A DNA stretch of 64,000 nucleotides, taken from NCBI RefSeq assembly GCF_900115785.1, contig NZ_FOYS01000002.1:186001-250000 (forward strand), read 5' to 3'. Below, one piece after another: positions 18,135-27,564 of the stretch. Under the pieces are notes generated by a model. That model did not search any database and had not been told where the DNA came from. It was given only the letters and a program-made list of their open reading frames with translations. The stretch's first letter is position 1. Each line of letters begins with the position of its first letter. Position numbers and translations under genes: made by a program. The stretch comes from Halogeometricum limi. Lineage in GTDB: Archaea > Halobacteriota > Halobacteria > Halobacteriales > Haloferacaceae.

Positions 18135-20981
18135 ATGGGAGACGCGAGTGCCGCGCGCGGAATGGACGCGTTCACCGCGCTCGGCGACACGGTTCGGGCG
18201 GCGCTCTCGGAACGAGGCTTCACCACCCCCACGGAGCCACAGCGTCGCGCGATTCCCCCGCTTTCGGCCGGGAACAACGCCCTCGTCATCGCCCCCACCG
18301 GGACGGGGAAGACGGAGACGGCGATGCTTCCCGTCCTCGACTCGATAGTCGAATCCGACCCCGAAGACCGCGAGGGACTCTCCGCGCTGTATATCACGCC
18401 GCTCCGGGCGCTGAACCGCGACATGCGAGAACGACTCGACTGGTGGGGCGAGGAGTTGGACGTCGACGTGGACGTCCGTCACGGCGACACGACGCAGTAC
18501 CAGCGACAGAAACAGGCGAACGACCCGCCGGACGTGTTGGTGACGACGCCGGAGACGCTACAGGCGATGCTGACCGGCAAGAAGTTGCGGAAGGCGCTGT
18601 CCGACGTGCGCCACGTCGTCGTCGACGAGGTGCACGAACTCGCCTCGGCGAAACGCGGCGCGCAACTGACCATCGGCCTGGAACGCCTTCGGCGGGTCGC
18701 GGGTCCCTTCCAGCGAATCGGCCTCTCCGCGACGGTGGGGTCACCCGAGGAAGTCGGCAAGTTCCTCACCGGCGACAGGGGCTTCGAGATAGTCGAAGTC
18801 GACGCCGGGAGCAAAGTGGAGTTCACCGTCGTTCGCCCCGACGTGACGCGCGAAGACCAGCAACTCGCCGGGAAACTGGCCACCGACGACGAGATAGCGA
18901 GTCACGTCCGCGTGGTGCGCGACATCGTCCGCGACCACGAGTCGACGCTGGTGTTCGTCAACACCCGTCAGACCGCGGAGGCACTCGGGTCGCGCTTTAA
19001 GACGCTCGATGAACCCATCGAGGTCCACCACGGGTCGCTCTCGAAGGACGTCCGCATCGACGTGGAAGACCGGTTCAAGGCGGGCGAGTTGGACGCCCTC
19101 GTCTGTACCTCCTCGATGGAACTCGGTATCGACGTGGGGCGGGTCGACCACGTCGTCCAGTACGGGAGTCCCCGAGAGGTGTCGAGACTCCTCCAACGAG
19201 TCGGCCGCGCGGGTCACCGCCGCGACCAGACCTCTCGCGGGACCATCGTCACGTCCTCGCCGGACGACACCCACGAGGCACTCGCCATCGCGCGGAAGGC
19301 CGAGGCCGGTGAGGTCGAACCCGCGCGCATCCACCACGCGAGTCTCGACACCGTGGCGAATCAGGTCGTCGGCGTCGTGATGGACGAGGGCGAGGTGTCG
19401 GCCCGAGAGACGTACGAACTAGTTCGGGCGGCGTACCCGTTCCGCGATTTGGAGGAGGAGACGTTCCGCCAAATCGTCCGCGAGTTGTCGAAGAACCGTC
19501 TCCTCTGGGTCGACGAGGAGAAGGACGTCTTAGAGAAGTCGAGTGGAACGTGGCAGTACTTCTACGCCAACCTGTCGATGATTCCCGACGAGGAGACGTA
19601 CGACGTGTACGATATGTCCTCGCGTCGGCAGATAGGGACGCTGGACGAACGGTTCGTCGTCAACTTCGCCGAACCCGGCGCGTCGTTCATCCAACGCGGC
19701 GAGATGTGGCGCATCAACGACATCGACGACGACGAGGCGGAGGTGAACGTGACGCCCATCGAAGACCCCGGCGGCGAGGTACCGTCGTGGACCGGGTCGG
19801 AGATTCCCGTCCCCGCGCACGTCGCCGGCGAGGTGGGCGAGATACGCGAGACGGCGGCCCGTCAGTTCGAACGCGGCGGCGAACGGTCCGCCGTCGCCCG
19901 CGACTTCCTCCACCGGTATCCGACGGACGAACGCACCGTCTCGAAGTCGCTGAAGCCGACGGAGCGACAGGTCGAGACCGAGTTGCCGGTTCCGACGGCC
20001 GACCGTCTCGTTCTCGAAGGACAGGGGCGGACCGTCGTGCTCAACTCCTGTTACGGCCACCGCGTGAACGAGACGCTCGGGCGGATGCTCGCGGCACTGG
20101 TCGGCCAGCGAACCGGGTCCTCCATCGGTATCGACACCGACGCCTACCGCGTCGAGTTCGAGATTCCGCCGAAGGCGTCGGTCCACGACTTCGCGGAGGT
20201 GTTGGAGACGACGGACCCCGAACACGTCGAGGGTATCCTCGAACTGGCGTTGAAACACTCCGAGTCGCTGAAGTTCACGCTGGCGCAGGTGGCCGCGAAG
20301 TTCGGCGCGCTCAAACGCTATCAGGGGAACAAACGCTTCGGCGGCGACCGACTGATGGCCGCCCTCGAAGACACGCCGATCTACGACGAAGCCGTCAGAG
20401 AGGTGTTCCACGTGGACCTCGCGGTGTCGGAGACGGCGGCCCTCCTCCGGAAGCTACGGGCCGGCGAGGTGTCGCTTGAGACGGCGCGCGAACGGACGCC
20501 CATCGGCATCGACGGGCAGTCGAGCGGGAGGGAACTGCTCGTCCCCGAGAACGCCGACGCGAGCGTCATCCAGGCCATCCGCGAGCGCATCCAGAACGAC
20601 CGGGTCATCCTCCTCTGTCTGCACTGTACGGACTGGAAGACGACGCGGAAGGTGCGCCGCGTCCGCGACCAACCGGAGTGTCCCGAGTGCGGGGCGACGC
20701 GCATCGCCTGTCTCAACCCGTGGGACGACGAGACGGTGAAAGCCGTTCGCGCGAACGACCCGGACGAGGAACAGGACCGACTGAAGAAGCGCGCGTATCG
20801 CTCGGCGAGTCTCGTCCAGAGCCACGGCCACCAGGCCGTCGTCGCCCTCGCGGCCCGCGGCGTCGGCCCCCACAACGCCGCCCGCATCATCGGGAAACTC
20901 CGCGAGGACGAGGACGACTTCTACCGCGACATCCTCGAACAGGAGCGACAGTACGCCCGGACGCAGTCGTTCTGGGACTGA
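18135..20981 (+). CDS. Lhr-like DExH-box ATP-dependent helicase
   Basis: This 948-residue superfamily 2 helicase has the first RecA domain with APTGTGKTE (about 54-62) and the DEVH box at 164-167. The second RecA domain follows (FVNTRQTAEALG; QRVGRAGHRRDQ as motif VI). The Lhr-type winged-helix and core domains end with a Cys cluster (CLHC near 829 and CPEC near 849), typical of the archaeal aLhr2 class with a zinc end. It probably unwinds DNA or RNA:DNA hybrids in repair. The start at 18135 follows a TTAAT element at 18107; an in-frame TTG and earlier codons would cover that promoter. Confidence 0.88.
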   Translation: MGDASAARGMDAFTALGDTVRAALSERGFTTPTEPQRRAIPPLSAGNNALVIAPTGTGKTETAMLPVLDSIVESDPEDREGLSALYITPLRALNRDMRERLDWWGEELDVDVDVRHGDTTQYQRQKQANDPPDVLVTTPETLQAMLTGKKLRKALSDVRHVVVDEVHELASAKRGAQLTIGLERLRRVAGPFQRIGLSATVGSPEEVGKFLTGDRGFEIVEVDAGSKVEFTVVRPDVTREDQQLAGKLATDDEIASHVRVVRDIVRDHESTLVFVNTRQTAEALGSRFKTLDEPIEVHHGSLSKDVRIDVEDRFKAGELDALVCTSSMELGIDVGRVDHVVQYGSPREVSRLLQRVGRAGHRRDQTSRGTIVTSSPDDTHEALAIARKAEAGEVEPARIHHASLDTVANQVVGVVMDEGEVSARETYELVRAAYPFRDLEEETFRQIVRELSKNRLLWVDEEKDVLEKSSGTWQYFYANLSMIPDEETYDVYDMSSRRQIGTLDERFVVNFAEPGASFIQRGEMWRINDIDDDEAEVNVTPIEDPGGEVPSWTGSEIPVPAHVAGEVGEIRETAARQFERGGERSAVARDFLHRYPTDERTVSKSLKPTERQVETELPVPTADRLVLEGQGRTVVLNSCYGHRVNETLGRMLAALVGQRTGSSIGIDTDAYRVEFEIPPKASVHDFAEVLETTDPEHVEGILELALKHSESLKFTLAQVAAKFGALKRYQGNKRFGGDRLMAALEDTPIYDEAVREVFHVDLAVSETAALLRKLRAGEVSLETARERTPIGIDGQSSGRELLVPENADASVIQAIRERIQNDRVILLCLHCTDWKTTRKVRRVRDQPECPECGATRIACLNPWDDETVKAVRANDPDEEQDRLKKRAYRSASLVQSHGHQAVVALAARGVGPHNAARIIGKLREDEDDFYRDILEQERQYARTQSFWD

Positions 20982-21030
20982 CTCGCACACCTATCGAACG
21001 CTTATCACGTTCCCCGTTCGAGTTCCGGGC

Positions 21031-21744
21031 GTGGCCGACGACGCCCTCGGGACGGCGATGTGGGACTTCCTGCACGACGACTACGACGGGTCGTGCGTCC
21101 ACTACGACCCCGAGTCCGGAGAGACGTGGGACGCGTCCATCGAGGAGTTCTACTTCACGCCGTACGAGGAGTGGTCGGCGGGAGAACGGGCGTTCGTCGA
21201 CGGCCTCCGGACGCCGATGCTCGACGTGGGATGCGGTTCCGGAAGCTACGCCCGACTCGTCGGAAAACGCGGCCGCGTCGTCGCCTTCGACGCGAGTCGG
21301 ATGGCCGTTCGGACGACCCGCGCCCGCGGCGTCGACGCCTTCGTCGCCGATATGTTTCACCTGCCGGTCCGTGACGAGATGTTCGAGACGGCGCTGGTGA
21401 ACGGCACGCAGGCAACGCTCGCGGAGTCGAGGACGGAACTCCGCGACTTCCTCAGAGAACTCGCTCGCGTCACGACGACGACGGGTGAAGCGTCGATAGA
21501 CTCGTACGACCCCGAGCGAACCGGCCGCTCACACGGTAATCGTCCGACGGACAAGGACGGTATCGGGCGTCGACGGTTCCGAGTGGAGTACCGCGGCCGC
21601 GACTTGGTCGGACCGCTCCTCGAATTTCGCCCGTTCTCGCCCGAGAGACTCCGCGACGCATGCGAGGGGACGGCGTGGAACGTCACCGAGGTAACCTACG
21701 GCGACGGCGGAACGGGATACTACAGAGCGCGACTGGAGAAGTGA
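21031..21744 (+). CDS. Class I SAM-dependent methyltransferase
   Basis: This 237-residue protein carries the SAM-binding motif MLDVGCGSGSYARLV (about 63-77), the motif II acidic end VVAFDAS, and a methyltransferase-like post-motif around DMFHLPVRDEMF. The start is the GTG at 21031, 30 bases after a CTTATC promoter-like element; an ATG at 21058 is the alternative. The C-terminal part (EVTYGDGGTGYYRARLEK) resembles small-molecule methyltransferases. The substrate is unknown. Confidence 0.78.
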   Translation: MADDALGTAMWDFLHDDYDGSCVHYDPESGETWDASIEEFYFTPYEEWSAGERAFVDGLRTPMLDVGCGSGSYARLVGKRGRVVAFDASRMAVRTTRARGVDAFVADMFHLPVRDEMFETALVNGTQATLAESRTELRDFLRELARVTTTTGEASIDSYDPERTGRSHGNRPTDKDGIGRRRFRVEYRGRDLVGPLLEFRPFSPERLRDACEGTAWNVTEVTYGDGGTGYYRARLEK

Positions 21745-21749
21745 ACCCC

Positions 21750-22073
21750 TCAGCGCCACGCGCCGGGACGCGACGGGTCGCGCCGGGGGAGAAACGGGAG
21801 CACGAACGAGACGACGGCGACGAAGAGGAACGCGCCCAACAGTATCGGCGTCGTGACGATGGCGACGAGGAGCGCCCACCACGGTTCCGACCCCGCGATG
21901 ACTCCTTCCAGCACCTCCGGCCGCGTGTTCAATAGCATGATGAACATGAAGATGGCCTCCATGAACGCCACGCGGAGGACGGCGCGGGTGAGCCACCACG
22001 TCGCCGAGAGCGGACCGCCGGTCAACTGTCCCCACTCGTCTCCGACGCGTCGTCGCCATCCGGAGGTGCTCAC
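21750..22073 (-). CDS. Hypothetical two-span membrane protein
   Basis: A 107-residue protein with a Trp-rich soluble start and two hydrophobic segments (about 30-50 and 64-93, the second VAIVTTPILLGAFLFVAVVSF). It ends in a short basic tail (LPRRDPSRPGAWR), consistent with the positive-inside rule. I do not recognise the family. It is convergent with the methyltransferase, five bases apart. Confidence 0.6.
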   Translation of the reverse strand: MSTSGWRRRVGDEWGQLTGGPLSATWWLTRAVLRVAFMEAIFMFIMLLNTRPEVLEGVIAGSEPWWALLVAIVTTPILLGAFLFVAVVSFVLPFLPRRDPSRPGAWR

Positions 22074-22179
22074 GGCCGACCCTCTCTCTCATCGGTTACT
22101 GTGTACATACCGCATACTAGCGAGAAGGTCAGATAACTCCGTATTGCGCGGCGGCGAGACAGTCTCGGGAGGCGAGCAG

Positions 22180-24327
22180 TCAGTCGTCGGCCGCCGAGAC
22201 GACGCCGAGGGCGGCGTCGAAGTGTTCCTGCGTGACGAGAATCTCGTCGGCGTGGTCGTTCGCTTCCGCGCCCTCGTACGCTTCTGCGACGTCCTCTATC
22301 GCGCGCATCGTCGCCTCGCGGCAGACGGCCTGGATGTCCGCGCCGGAGAACCCGTCCATGTGCGCGGCGAGTTCGTCTAAGTCGACGTCCTCGGCGAGGG
22401 GTTTCTCGCGGGTGTGGACGCCGAGGATGGCCCGTCGGGCGTCCACGTCCGGGTCGGGGACGAGGACGTGCGACTCCAGGCGGCCGGGCCGGAGGAGGGC
22501 CGGGTCGAGCGCGTCCTTTCGGTTCGTCGCCGAGAGGACGACGACGTTCGGGTTGTCCGCGAGGCGGTCCAACTCGGTGAGCAGTTGCGAGACGACGCGT
22601 TCGCCGACGCCGGAGTCGGACCCCATGGAGTCGCGGTTCGCCGCGATGGCGTCTATCTCGTCGAAGAAGACGATGGCGGGCGCGGCCTGTCGGGCGCGTT
22701 CGAACACCTCGCGGACGGACTTCTCGGACTCGCCGACGTATCTGTCGAGGAGTTCCGGTCCGGCGACGTGGATGAAGTTCACCTCGCTCTCGCCCGCGAT
22801 GGCGCGCGCGAGAAGCGTCTTGCCCGTTCCCGGCGGCCCGTGGAGGAGGACGCCGGAGGGCGGCGAGGTGTTCGCCGCCTCGAACAACGGCGCGTAGGTG
22901 AGCGGCCACGTCACCGCCCGTTCGAGCGTGCGTTTCGCCTCCTCCAGACCGCCCACGTCGTCGAACGTCGTCGTCGGGGCTTCGGCGACGTACTCGCGCA
23001 TCGCGGAGGGTTCGACCGCCGCCATCGCCGCCTCGAAGTCCTCGCGGGTGACTTCGAGGTCCGTGAACTCGACTCTCTCGCCGCCGCGGCGGACGCGCCG
23101 GAGTGCCGTCATCGCCGCCTCCTTCGAGAGCGATTCTAAGTCGGCACCGACGAAGCCGTGGGTCCGCGCGGCGAGTCGGTCCACGTCCACCTCGTCGGCA
23201 AGCGGCATCCGCCGGGTGTGGACCTCCAGAATCTCGCGGCGGCCGACTTCGTTCGGGACGCCGATTTCTATCTCGCGGTCGAACCGCCCGCCTCGGCGGA
23301 GGGCCGGGTCCAACGAGTCGACGCGGTTGGTCGCGCCGATGACGATGACGTCGCCGCGGGCGTCCAAGCCGTCCATGAGGCTGAGCAGTTGGCCGACGAC
23401 GCGGTTCTCCACGTCGCCGCCGTCGTCCCGCTTGGTGGCGATGGAGTCTATCTCGTCGAAGAAGACGATGGCCGGGGCGTTCTCTCTCGCCTCCTCGAAC
23501 TTCTCTCTGAGTTTCTCCTCGGACTCGCCTTTGAACTTCGACATTATCTCCGGGCCGGAGATGGTGATGAACGTCGCGTCCACCTCGGTGGCGACGGCTT
23601 TGGCGATGAGGGTCTTGCCCGTTCCCGGCGGGCCGTGAAGCAGGACGCCTTTCGGAGGGTCGACGCCGAGGTGCGCGAACACCTCGGGTTCCGAGAGGGG
23701 GAGTTCGATCATCTCGCGGACGAGGTCCAACTCCTCGTCGAGTCCGCCGATGTCCTCGTAGGTGACCCCAGTCGGGGCGTCCTCGTCCTCGCCGCCGGAG
23801 ACGCTGGTGACGACGCGACTGACGGTCCCCTTCTTTCCGAGTTTCAGTCGGGTGTCGCCCGTGACGCGGACCATCCCGTCGGGACTCGTCTCGCTGACGA
23901 CGAACGGGTCCGCGCTCAGCGACTCGAAACGAATCTGGCCGCCCGACTGGATGGGTCTGTCCTGAATCGCCCGCTTGATGAGTTCGACCGCTCTGTCGTC
24001 GTCGGTGAACGCCACGTCGTCGGGCATCGACAACGTCACCGACCGGGCGTCTTCGACGTCGACTTTCCGGACCCGGACCGTCTCGCCAATCTTCGCGTCG
24101 GCGTTCGTGCGCGTGTCGGCGTCGATGAGGACGACGCCGTCGGGCGTCCCACCGCCTGCGGGCCACACTTTCGCCACCGTCTCGCGGGACCCCTCGACGA
24201 CCACGGTGTCGCCGCTGAGGACGCCGAGTCGCTGTCTGGCCGACTCGGGGAGGCGGGCGATTCCCCGACCGGCGTCGCGCTTCTCGGCACCGCGGACGGT
24301 GAGTTCGAGACCCTCGTCGTCTGGCAT
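22180..24327 (-). CDS. cdc48: Cdc48/VCP-type AAA+ ATPase
   Basis: This 715-residue protein has the Cdc48 layout: a double-psi N domain (1-180, LELTVRGAEKRDAGRGI), then two AAA modules, each with HGPPGTGKTL (first at about 231-240, second near 505) and FFDEID boxes, plus arginine-finger regions. The hexamer unfolds or extracts proteins, often feeding the proteasome. The D1-D2 linker and C-terminal sensor motifs are intact. The ATG at 24327 is followed by the usual MPDDEGLELTV start. A TTTATTGTAG stretch near 24352 on the opposite strand fits its TATA region. Confidence 0.93.
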   Translation of the reverse strand: MPDDEGLELTVRGAEKRDAGRGIARLPESARQRLGVLSGDTVVVEGSRETVAKVWPAGGGTPDGVVLIDADTRTNADAKIGETVRVRKVDVEDARSVTLSMPDDVAFTDDDRAVELIKRAIQDRPIQSGGQIRFESLSADPFVVSETSPDGMVRVTGDTRLKLGKKGTVSRVVTSVSGGEDEDAPTGVTYEDIGGLDEELDLVREMIELPLSEPEVFAHLGVDPPKGVLLHGPPGTGKTLIAKAVATEVDATFITISGPEIMSKFKGESEEKLREKFEEARENAPAIVFFDEIDSIATKRDDGGDVENRVVGQLLSLMDGLDARGDVIVIGATNRVDSLDPALRRGGRFDREIEIGVPNEVGRREILEVHTRRMPLADEVDVDRLAARTHGFVGADLESLSKEAAMTALRRVRRGGERVEFTDLEVTREDFEAAMAAVEPSAMREYVAEAPTTTFDDVGGLEEAKRTLERAVTWPLTYAPLFEAANTSPPSGVLLHGPPGTGKTLLARAIAGESEVNFIHVAGPELLDRYVGESEKSVREVFERARQAAPAIVFFDEIDAIAANRDSMGSDSGVGERVVSQLLTELDRLADNPNVVVLSATNRKDALDPALLRPGRLESHVLVPDPDVDARRAILGVHTREKPLAEDVDLDELAAHMDGFSGADIQAVCREATMRAIEDVAEAYEGAEANDHADEILVTQEHFDAALGVVSAADD

Positions 24328-24530
24328 GGTGTCGGCTTGGAGTCCGCCGGCCTTTATTGTAGCGTCTACGACGTGTTCGCCGCGCGACCGCCCGACTCCG
24401 ATGGCGCGACTGCGACGGACTGACCGCGACGAGGCGACGCCACTCCGGACGACCGCGACGGGTCGGACGACGCGGTCCGAGGCCCCGAGTTGGCAGAAAC
24501 GTTATCATTCGTGCTACCACATCTCAACGT

Positions 24531-24671
24531 ATGGTGTCCACGACTCAGAAAGACGACGCGACGTGGTACCGTTGCGAGGAGTGCGGACTGCTGTTCGACT
24601 CGCAGACTGACGCGGAGATGCACGAGGAGAACTGCGACAGCGATGACGACACCCCGTCGTACCTCCAGTAG
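24531..24671 (+). CDS. Small CxxC zinc-finger protein (46 aa)
   Basis: ATG at 24531 opens a 46-residue frame with YRCEECGLLFDSQTDAEMHEENC, a CxxC plus His/Cys pair spaced as in a single C2H2/C2HC finger. A GTTATCATT promoter-like element lies at 24501-24509. Similar tiny zinc-finger proteins are frequent in haloarchaea, where some control gene expression; the target here is not known. Next to it are the divergent cdc48 gene and the small minus-strand pair. Confidence 0.7.
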   Translation: MVSTTQKDDATWYRCEECGLLFDSQTDAEMHEENCDSDDDTPSYLQ

Positions 24672-24715
24672 ACGCCGACCGACGACGCGGCAGTCGGCGT
24701 CGGCGGCCGCGATAA

Positions 24716-24946
24716 CTACAGGTCTGCGAGCAGTCGCTCGGCGTGGTCGGCCGACTGCGCGCGCTTCCAGCGCACCTTCGTCGCGTCGCCGTAGGAGAGT
24801 TCTTCGCGCAGTTCGTCCGGGAGGAACCCGGCGGCGGCCCGAAGCACGTCGCCGTCGTCGTCGCCGAACTCGACGACGCCGTAGGCGTCCGGTGCCGCGC
24901 CCACCGTCTTGCGTTCGAGCGACCGCCAGCGTTTTCGGAGCGCCAT
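24716..24946 (-). CDS. Small conserved haloarchaeal protein (DUF7508-like)
   Basis: This 76-residue protein begins MALRKRWRSLERKTV and holds DAYGVVEFGDDDGDV and LPDELREELSYGDATKVRW. That arrangement, with an alternating small alpha/beta domain, recalls a haloarchaeal family annotated as DUF7508. The start ATG at 24946 overlaps the stop of the preceding gene (TGATG), so the pair is translationally coupled. No function is known. Confidence 0.65.
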   Translation of the reverse strand: MALRKRWRSLERKTVGAAPDAYGVVEFGDDDGDVLRAAAGFLPDELREELSYGDATKVRWKRAQSADHAERLLADL

Positions 24947-25374
24947 CACTCGGTCACGAACTCGTAGGAGGACTCCCCCCAGTCGTCCTCCTCGAAGACG
25001 AACACGCGGCCGCGGGCCACCTCGGGGTCCGCTTCGATTTCGGTTCGCATCCCGCCCGTTCGGCGGACGGTGACGCCGGGGAACAGTTCCTCCTCTTCGT
25101 CGGGTTCGAGGACGACGCGCCCGACGCCCGTGGATTCGAGGATGTCGTCGTGCGTCTTCAGGTCGTTCACGTACATCATCACGCCCTCCGTCTCCGTCGG
25201 GTCCGTCACGAGGACGTGCGTCTCCTTCGCGGGACGCGTCGTGAGCGTCCCCGTCACCGCTTCCGGGACGCCGTGATAGAGCGTCGTTCGCCCGTCGAGG
25301 TACTCGACTTGCACGCCGTGGTCGAGGAGTTCGACGCCGAGCGTACTCGGCGGAACGTCGTTTCGCGCACTCAT
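24946..25374 (-). CDS. DUF5796-family protein
   Basis: This 142-residue protein starts MSARNDVPPSTLGVELLD and contains VQVEYLDGRTTLYHGVPE, THVLVTDPTETEGVMM and a closing RGRVFVFEEDDWGESSYEF. The pattern matches a halophile-specific family (DUF5796) of unknown role. It is soluble and acidic. It leads the two-gene unit with the 76-residue protein. Confidence 0.75.
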   Translation of the reverse strand: MSARNDVPPSTLGVELLDHGVQVEYLDGRTTLYHGVPEAVTGTLTTRPAKETHVLVTDPTETEGVMMYVNDLKTHDDILESTGVGRVVLEPDEEEELFPGVTVRRTGGMRTEIEADPEVARGRVFVFEEDDWGESSYEFVTE

Positions 25375-25488
25375 TGGTCGAGATTACGCCGGTGCGGTGA
25401 AAAGATGCGCGGTACGGTCGGTCGAAGGCGTGGACGGCACCGACGTCGAAAGCGGAGCCGATTTGTCGTTCGTCGTGTCGAAGGAGGT

Positions 25489-25959
25489 ATGGACGCTTCA
25501 TCGGCCGCCACCGAGACGACGCTCACGTACGACGAACTCGCCGTCGGCGACACGTTCGAGCGGGGGAGTACGACGCTCACCGAAGCGGAGATTACGTCCT
25601 TCGCCGGCGAGTACGACCCGCAACCGTTCCACCTCGACCACGATGCGGGAGCCGACTCGATGTTCGGCGGCCTCGTCGCCAGCGGCCTCCACACCTACTG
25701 CGCCTGCAACCGTCTGGCGACGGAGGCGTTCTTCTCGCGCGTCGCGTTCATGGGCGGCCGCGGCGTCGACGAGTTGCGCTGGCACCGACCCGTTCGGCCG
25801 GGCGATACGCTCTCGGTTTCGGTCGAGGTGACGACCAAGCGCGTCTCCGAGTCGAACCCCGACCGGGGGTACGTCGACGTGGACGTCACGGGGACGAACG
25901 CCGACGGCGACGTCGTCGTCACGTGGACGGTGCTCGGGATGGTTCGTATCGCGGCGTGA
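25489..25959 (+). CDS. MaoC-like dehydratase / (R)-enoyl-CoA hydratase family
   Basis: This 156-residue single hotdog-domain protein has the MaoC catalytic dyad region EYDPQPFHLD (Asp43 and His48), and a MaoC-typical GGLVASGLHTYC and RWHRPVRPGDTL. Such enzymes hydrate or dehydrate enoyl-CoA esters, for instance in PHA or fatty-acid-like metabolism. The ATG at 25489 follows an AAGGAGG purine-rich stretch. No acyl-CoA genes are adjacent, so the substrate is open. Confidence 0.87.
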   Translation: MDASSAATETTLTYDELAVGDTFERGSTTLTEAEITSFAGEYDPQPFHLDHDAGADSMFGGLVASGLHTYCACNRLATEAFFSRVAFMGGRGVDELRWHRPVRPGDTLSVSVEVTTKRVSESNPDRGYVDVDVTGTNADGDVVVTWTVLGMVRIAA

Positions 25960-26043
25960 GGGGTCGCACAGACCGACCGCGCAGACAGAGGCCAATACGG
26001 CGGGGACCGCTACACCTTTGACTCCGCTCGATTCCGTACAGGT

Positions 26044-26898
26044 ATGCACGGCCGCGCAGTCGCCCTCGGTGCCGGGACGGTTCTGAACGCACTCGCCACG
26101 GGCGTCGGGTCCGCGTTCGCTATCGACGCAGAGACGACTGCGACCGTCGAACTCGACGACACCGACGCGGTTCGCGGGTCGGTCGCCGAAGACGAGGACG
26201 CCGACACGCGCCTGATAGAGCGCTGCGTCGAACTCGCCGTCGAGCGATACGGCGACGACGACTACGGCGGCACCGTCCGCACCGAGAGCGACCTGCCGAT
26301 GGCCGCCGGGTTGAAGAGTTCCAGCGCCGCCGCGAACGCCGCGGTGCTCGCCACCGCGGACGCACTCGGCGTCGACCCCGACAGAGAGGAGGCGTGTCGG
26401 CTCGGAGTCAGAGCGGCCCGCGACGCGGGCGTGACGGTGACGGGCGCGTTCGACGACGCCTCGGCGTCGATGCTCGGCGGCGTGACGGTGACGAACAACG
26501 CCGAGGACGAACTGCTCTCCCGGGACTCGGTCGAGTGGGACGTCCTCGTCTGGACGCCCCACGAACGCGCCTACAGCGCCGACGCCGACGTCGACGCCTG
26601 CGCGAACGTCGCGCCGATGGCCGAACTCGTCGCCGAACTCGCCTTAGACGGCCGGTACGCCGAGGCGATGACGGTCAACGGCCTCGCGTTCTCGGCGGCG
26701 CTGGACTTCCCCACCGACCCCGCCGTGGAGGCGATGCCTCACGCGGCGGGCGTCTCGCTCTCGGGGACGGGACCGAGCGTCGTCGCCGTCGCGGAGAGTG
26801 AGAGCGGTGCGCTGGACCCCGTCCGCGACCTGTGGGGCGACCGACCGGGGGCGACGTGGCTGACGACGACGCGAAACGACGGAGGACGAATCCGATGA
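26044..26898 (+). CDS. aroK: Archaeal shikimate kinase (GHMP family)
   Basis: This 284-residue protein is the archaeal GHMP-type shikimate kinase, which phosphorylates shikimate in chorismate synthesis. The N-terminus MHGRAVALGAGTVLNALATG and the ATP loop LPMAAGLKSSSAAANAAV (about 86-103) are diagnostic, with ALSGTGPSV-type motif (LSGTGPSVVAV) toward the end. It overlaps the chorismate mutase start by ATGA, so the pair is an operon. Confidence 0.93.
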   Translation: MHGRAVALGAGTVLNALATGVGSAFAIDAETTATVELDDTDAVRGSVAEDEDADTRLIERCVELAVERYGDDDYGGTVRTESDLPMAAGLKSSSAAANAAVLATADALGVDPDREEACRLGVRAARDAGVTVTGAFDDASASMLGGVTVTNNAEDELLSRDSVEWDVLVWTPHERAYSADADVDACANVAPMAELVAELALDGRYAEAMTVNGLAFSAALDFPTDPAVEAMPHAAGVSLSGTGPSVVAVAESESGALDPVRDLWGDRPGATWLTTTRNDGGRIR

Positions 26899-27191
26899 CA
26901 CAGAACGAGACACGACCCGAAGAGATGGACCTGGACGAACTGCGCGAAGAGATAGAGGACATCGACCGCGGCATCGTCGAACTCATCGCGCGGCGGACGT
27001 ACGTCGCCGACACCGTCGCGCAGGTGAAAGCCGAGAAGGACCTGCCGACCACCGACGAATCCCAAGAGGAGCGTGTGATGGAACGCGCAGGAAAGAACGC
27101 GGCGCACTTCGAGGTGGACTCGAACCTCGTGAAGGCCATCTTCCGGTTGCTCATCGAGATGAACAAGGTAGAGCAGCGGGAAAGCAGGTAG
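26895..27191 (+). CDS. aroQ: Chorismate mutase (AroQ)
   Basis: AroQ converts chorismate to prephenate. The 98-residue all-helical protein shows the AroQ-type signature: MDLDELREEIEDIDRGIVEL, RRTYVADTV, KAEKDLPTTDESQEE and the active-site end helix ending MNKVEQRESR. It is fused to nothing and sits as the second gene after aroK. Its last 39 bases (from 27153) are mirrored by two diverged copies downstream, described under repeats. These suggest that the gene end may have been replaced by recombination. Confidence 0.92.
   Translation: MTQNETRPEEMDLDELREEIEDIDRGIVELIARRTYVADTVAQVKAEKDLPTTDESQEERVMERAGKNAAHFEVDSNLVKAIFRLLIEMNKVEQRESR
27153..27191 (+). repeat. aroQ 3'-end repeat, copy A (functional gene end)
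   Basis: These 39 bases encode I-E-M-N-K-V-E-Q-R-E-S-R-stop. They are the reference copy for two downstream repeats at 28450-28488 and 29450-29482, in the same orientation. Confidence 0.8.
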
Positions 27192-27564
27192 TAGGGACCC
27201 GGACGTCCCGTTTACGCACCTGTATCTACGGAGCTAACGAGTACAACATCGGCCTCGAGTCACTGGACGGGACCCTCCTGCTGGGCCCCGACGCAACCGT
27301 CGGTCGGTCGACTGCCTGACTCATCGACTGGCGGGGCTCGACTGGCGACTCACGAGTCAGGGACGCCAGCGGTATCGAGTCCCTGCCGAGGGGCCTCGAC
27401 AAGACGGTCGGATTGCGACCGTATTCCGTTCAATCAGATGTCGTTCAGTGGCCAACATCCCCTGACGCAGAATCGCTGTTCGTGGACAACCGCGAGCGGC
27501 ACGCGACGACGAGTTTCGATTTCGTACACGAACTGATACAACCCTGGAGCCTCCCTAGTAGTGT
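27192..27564. other. Intergenic region without a recognised gene, aroQ to hydrolase
   Basis: No intact gene is seen. Just after the aroQ stop is a GGGAC/GTCCC hairpin-like pair (about 27194-27209). Short open stretches, such as the frame reading NIGLESLDGTLLLGPDATVG around 27246-27308, end in stops and look like decayed coding sequence. Base composition is less strongly GC than in the core genes around it. Confidence 0.5.
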
